The notes below the pieces were generated by a model. That model did no database searches. It was not told the origin of the DNA and saw nothing but the letters and a program-made list of their open reading frames with translations. This document shows positions 31,852 through 35,286 of a stretch of 35,286 nucleotides of DNA, one piece after another (position 1 is the first letter of the stretch; every line of letters starts with the position of its first letter). The stretch spans positions 1 through 35,286 of the forward strand of contig LRSR01014363.1 of assembly GCA_001579985.1 (NCBI GenBank), in the 5' to 3' direction. The stretch is from Hypsibius dujardini (Eukaryota; Tardigrada; Eutardigrada; Parachela; Hypsibiidae). Made by a program: the position numbers and the translations under genes.

Positions 31852-32466
31852 NCTGTCTGTCTTTCTGTCTGTATGTCTGTGTACCTGTCTGTCTGTCTGT
31901 CTGCCTGTCTGTTTGTTTTTTTTGGCTGTCTATCTGCCTGTCTGTTTGTCTACATTTGATTTCAGGGTGAGTTTGTTGGACGGACGGAAAGTGCAAGTGA
32001 AACTGGACAACGATGCCGTGATGTTCTGCGAGATGCTGGTGCCGCTGAAAAAAGAACACGTGCTGATTCAGTCGGAGAAACCGCTGGTGTTGTCCTTCAC
32101 ACGCAGTGGCCACCTGCATCGGATGCTTCCCGACGGAAGAGTGGAAACCATCGCACCGAACGGACGAATTCTTCGGTACGTCCTTCGCATACCGGAACCG
32201 CCACCTCCACCACTCGTTGTAGAAATTGCACCGGAAGAGAAGCTGAATACGAAGGCTAACAGTAAAGGCGGTTCACAAATGAAATCGGCAATGGGCTCCC
32301 GAGGCCATCCCCCACCGGTCGAGGTGATGGAGCCTCCACCACCGCCGCCACCGCCACCTGAACCAATTCTGGTTTTGGAGGAAGAGGTAAAGAAGATCTT
32401 CAGACAAAATTACCAGGCAGGCAGGCGGGCACGGGGACAGACAGACAAATAGACGGATAGGCAGAC

Positions 32467-32507
<41 letters not shown>

Positions 32508-34203
32508 TAGACAGACAAACACTGCAAAGAATGATACGGTTTGTCTACGTGAAGGTGAAACCGGACCCGACCATCCCGATCCCGAAAGTCTCCCGGCGTC
32601 ACGTCGAATCGGCCAATCTAGCGGTGCACGTAACACGTGATGGGCTGCAAAAAAACATTCACCGGCGTGCGGATGGCGGATTCACAAGACGAGTCCAAGT
32701 CGCACCTGACCTGAGAATCACCACACGGAGAGTGACGGTAAATGAAGAAAAGCGGGTGAAAGCTGGTGAGGAAATCTTGACGGAGCAACCGGGCCTACCT
32801 CGGGTCGGGGTCAATACGGTGACAAAAGTCGGCCACGTGTCTCTGCCGGATGGTGTTCTACTCATGGTTAGCGATGGCGGGGGGCTCTATCTCTTGGTGG
32901 CTGGAGTGAATGTGGTGCTAGTAACCTCTGATGGGTTGTTGTCTGCCTGCCGGCTTCGGACATTTGGTGACTTGGTTGGAATCAAAGGTGACCTGCTTCA
33001 GTTCCTTAACTGTCTATGTCAGATTTGTCAGTGTCTGTGTCTTTTACCGGTATGTCTGCAGGTCTGGACGGTCTGCAAGGCTTCGCCTCAACGGACTTTC
33101 TCGACGTTGCCCGTCAGCTCCTCGCGGCCGCGCAGTCCAACAAGGAATGGCAGAAAAACGACTCGTTCATTCGCTTCACTCTCTCGGGCGACATCCTCGC
33201 CAGCGTCCAAGACCTCTCCGGCCTGCAACACGATATCATGCAGAACGGCGAGGCGGTCTCGCAGATCTGGGCGGACGGCGTGGACCGCTGCGTGATGCCC
33301 AGCCCGAGGGTCTTCATTCTGGATGCGCAGAAGAACACCGGGTGTGAATATGTTTTCTCGGAGGAGGCGCTGAATTTAAAGTACAAAATCCTGCACTCCT
33401 ACTCGCCGGACCGGATCCAGTACCGGGCAGGCAAGAGTGCGACGAGTCAGACACCGAGCGTCTTTACGTGTAAAGTCTCGGACGATCCAGCCACGGATTG
33501 GTCGTACGCGGACGCGGACGTCTTGCCGGCCTCGCTGCTGTCTGACTTGAAGGGCGAGACGAACTTTCGACCGTCGGACGGGCCAGCGCCAAGGAATCGG
33601 ATATTTCGGGCGCATAATTTGAGCCATGCCGAAGAGCGGGAGAAGTGGAAGGAGGTGTGTTTTGTTGCAGAACGGCCAAAATCTTGAGTGTCTTGTCTCC
33701 ATCGTTGTTTTTCTTTACGATGCAAATTTGTCTGTTAGGATGTCTAAGAACTGTTTTCTCAGTAAAAAGAGTGCGGGTTTTTGGCTTTTGTAAGTCTAAA
33801 AGATGTCAGACAGGTATCGTTCAAAAAAAACCTTCCAGAATCGCAGACGGGCAAGCAGACAGACAGACACACACACAGACAGGCAGACAGACAAATAGGT
33901 AGACACACAGGCAGACACACAGGCAGACACACAGACACACACCCAGACAGACAGACATGCAGGCAGACATGCAGACACTCATACACACAGACACACACAC
34001 AGACAGGCAGACAGACAGACAAACAGGCAGACAGACAGACAGACCGACTGAAATCCGACTTTAATGTATAAAGTTGCAATATTTACAGACTAGAAGGACT
34101 GCCCTCGTTTATTGATTCCACGTCACTTTCACAGCAAACTCCTCTGAAAGACCGATTGAAGAAATTGGTTTTCTTCCAGCATCTCTTTCGTCGAAATGCA
34201 TGA
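26124..34203 (+). CDS. SPAG17: Central-pair protein SPAG17 (PF6)
   Basis: Twelve exons: 26124-26664, 27302-27780, 27867-28309, 28644-29046, 29135-29520, 29793-30081, 30389-30991, 31326-31714, 31966-32386, 32555-32987, 33062-33654 and 34135-34203. Phases fit and give 1682 residues. SPAG17 is a scaffold of the C1a projection of the axonemal central pair and is needed for flagellar beating. Landmarks: basic Pro head (MPPKAAKPRKGKDAKG), QNWWPVIGLVVENS, a 13-Ala run (about 26609-26653), VPTLVLLIKYKLIQLKRYDQQ, SRNQMVRYIILQGF, NRIFLIFHALHEKNSHAF, SFTRSGHLHRMLPDGRVE, HVTRDGLQKNIHRRADGGF and PSPRVFILDAQKN. The repeated DG-containing beta segments in the C-terminal half are typical. It is shorter than human SPAG17 (about 2220) and lacks its C-terminal region. 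The last 22-codon exon is a prediction; reading through instead ends at 33687. The donor 32987 could be 32966, and the frame around 30750-30990 is less certain. Confidence 0.87.
27005..27245. repeat. TCTG array in SPAG17 intron 1
   Basis: About 12 perfect TCTG units, then two copies of a longer segment with TGTACACCTGCATGT, in the intron 26665-27301. The first 340 bp of this intron is AT-rich without pattern. Confidence 0.9.
28345..28565. repeat. TCTG array in SPAG17 intron 3
   Basis: TCTG array with a GGCTGGCTGG interruption in the intron 28310-28643. Confidence 0.9.
29540..29755. repeat. CAGA array in SPAG17 intron 5
   Basis: CAGA array with two long perfect runs and a central CAGG block. 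It starts about 20 bp after the donor and ends about 40 bp before the acceptor. Confidence 0.93.
30105..30358. repeat. CAGA array in SPAG17 intron 6
   Basis: Imperfect CAGA/CATTCAGA array in the intron 30082-30388. Confidence 0.9.
31018..31295. repeat. TCTG array in SPAG17 intron 7
   Basis: TCTG/CCTG array filling most of the intron 30992-31325. Confidence 0.9.
31797..31955. repeat. TCTG array in SPAG17 intron 8, with an undetermined base
   Basis: TCTG array in the intron 31715-31965. The only N of the window is at 31852 inside the perfect run, so the array length may be mis-assembled. Confidence 0.9.
32402..32525. repeat. CAGA array in SPAG17 intron 9
   Basis: CAGA array occupying nearly all of the short intron 32387-32554. 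Confidence 0.9.
33845..34050. repeat. CAGA/CACA array before the last SPAG17 exon
   Basis: CAGA array mixed with ACAC and CAGG units in the predicted intron 33655-34134. Confidence 0.9.
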
Positions 34204-34443
34204 CGAAATCTGAAAACGAAATTTTTCCGCAAGTGTAAACGGTTCCTGGGAACCATTCAAATTTCACAATAACAAACTGAATAACATCCAGACTAATCCT
34301 TGATGCTAGTGTCTGTCAAGCTGAGTGAATTATAGCATACGTGTTCTTTTTTCCTAATACATCCTTTGAAATTTTACCAGAAGAGATGTCTGCATTCTGA
34401 ATTGTCTGTTGGGCCATTCAGCCTTTCTTGTGGCTTTCAACAG
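34204..34443. other. Gap between SPAG17 and the ANF-receptor-like gene
   Basis: This 240 bp has no recognised exon. An upstream exon with a signal peptide is expected for the next gene, but I could not find a convincing one here, so its first exon may be missed. Confidence 0.4.
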
Positions 34444-35286
34444 TTCCCGGGATCATCCACGTGGAGATTGCCTGCCCGGGCTCAGTGCCACCGGTCAACA
34501 ACTTGGCGCTGTCCTACGTCGGTCCGGCGTTCGAAGCGGCAGTTGAGGAGAGCAATAGAGAGTATGCGGTGATTTTCGACTTCTCACTGACTTTCCTCAG
34601 CCAGACGGGTGGAGGAAACGGAGATTACTATAACGTTTCAGACAGCGAGTTCGATTTGATAGCTCGATGGTATTATTCGAAAACACGTAACCGAGACGAC
34701 GGTATCGCTGCAATTATTTCACCTGGTGAGTCCATACATCTATGTCTGTGTCTGTGTCTGTGTCTGTGTCTGTGTCTGTGTCTGTGTCTGTGTCTGTGTC
34801 TGTGTCTGTGTCTGTGTCTGTGTCTGTGTCAGTGTCTGTGTCTGTGTCTGTGTCTTTGGTCTGTGCCTGTGTCTGTGTTTGTGTCTGTGTCCGTGGTTTG
34901 TGTGTCTGCCGGAGTACAACTATAGCACAACTGTTTATATTCCAAGAGTAAACATTTATGTTTTTATTGATATACTCAAGGCAATTTATACAACAACGAC
35001 ATTCATCCTCTGATTGCTGTCTGGAACATAATGCTAATCAAAACATGTGTATATCTGAATTTGTTGGTTTCGTGACAAGACATGGATTTTTATTTATTTT
35101 TACTTTTTATTGAGTTGCCTTTGATAAGTCCAGCTATGCCGAGCCGGCTCCAGTCATCCTCGGTACGCAATACGTTGGTCAGCTCAATTTCGCGACTACC
35201 GTATTCCCCCGATCTCAAGGGACAGATAAGCCCCACCCCCTCAAGTCATCGGTTGACTGTTCAATCGGATTCACTATGTCGTGATT
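34444..35286 (+). CDS. ANF-receptor-domain protein, possibly a receptor guanylyl cyclase (5' part only)
   Basis: One good exon, 34444-34725 (acceptor CTTTCAACAG, donor GTGAGT), encodes about 94 residues. They resemble the start of the extracellular ligand-binding (type I periplasmic-binding fold) domain of natriuretic-peptide receptors and related receptors: IIHVEIACPGSVPPVNN, a helix VGPAFEAAVEESN, LIARWYYSK, and the strand-turn DGIAAIISPG that matches the AIIGPxC segment of this family. A possible next exon starts at 35115 after a TTATTGAG acceptor (SSYAEPAPVILGTQYVGQ) and keeps phase, but this is weak. No transmembrane, kinase-like or cyclase domain is in the window, so 'guanylyl cyclase' is only a family guess. 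The true start codon and signal peptide are not identified. Confidence 0.5.
34738..34900. repeat. TGTGTC hexanucleotide array
   Basis: About 18 near-perfect TGTGTC units start 12 bp after a donor in the ANF-receptor-like gene. The unit differs from the TCTG tetramer of the other introns. After it, 34900-35100 is AT-rich with nothing recognised. Confidence 0.92.

Overview
This is eukaryotic, animal nuclear DNA. Genes are split by GT–AG introns, and the proteins are metazoan: a HEN1 small-RNA methyltransferase, an ARID1/Osa chromatin-remodelling subunit, DNA2 and several axoneme/sperm-flagellum proteins. Compact genes, many short-to-medium introns packed with tetranucleotide repeats, and an ANF-receptor-like gene suggest a small-genome invertebrate. 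A tardigrade is my best guess, but that is inference and not proven by the sequence. All gene models were spliced by eye. Internal evidence for them is that exon phases match at the junctions and total CDS lengths divide by three.

Layout. The left part is on the minus strand, read right to left: HENMT1 (4840-6464), DRC8/EFCAB2 (3474-4399) and ENO4 (3286 to beyond base 1). A divergent control region of about 1.2 kb upstream of the HENMT1 start holds CCAAT-rich tandem repeats, a TGCGCA-rich direct repeat, an unassigned open frame and the probable ARID1 promoter. The right part is on the plus strand: ARID1 (8831-17067, 16 coding exons), a repeat-rich gap with a foldback element, DNA2 (18533-25760, 7 exons, with a 3.5 kb intron carrying a decayed Polinton/Maverick-like element), SPAG17 (26124-34203, 12 exons) and the start of an ANF-receptor-type gene (from about 34444).

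How the genes relate. Three of the seven genes (DRC8, ENO4, SPAG17) belong to motile cilia or sperm flagella, so the window looks like a loose axonemal neighbourhood. HENMT1 (piRNA 3'-end protection) and DNA2 (DNA end resection) are germline/genome-maintenance genes. ARID1 is a general SWI/SNF subunit.

Most striking points. (1) The DNA2 homologue keeps the whole Fe-S/nuclease module but has lost the Walker A lysine, has NEAS in place of DEAS, and stops before helicase motifs IV-VI, so it looks like a nuclease-only Dna2. (2) All 21 long TCTG/CAGA-type arrays lie inside introns; I see none in exons or between genes. (3) A frameshifted protein-primed DNA polymerase B relic lies between long inverted repeats in a DNA2 intron. 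(4) The start-codon region of DNA2 is duplicated just upstream, creating a 31-codon decoy ORF.
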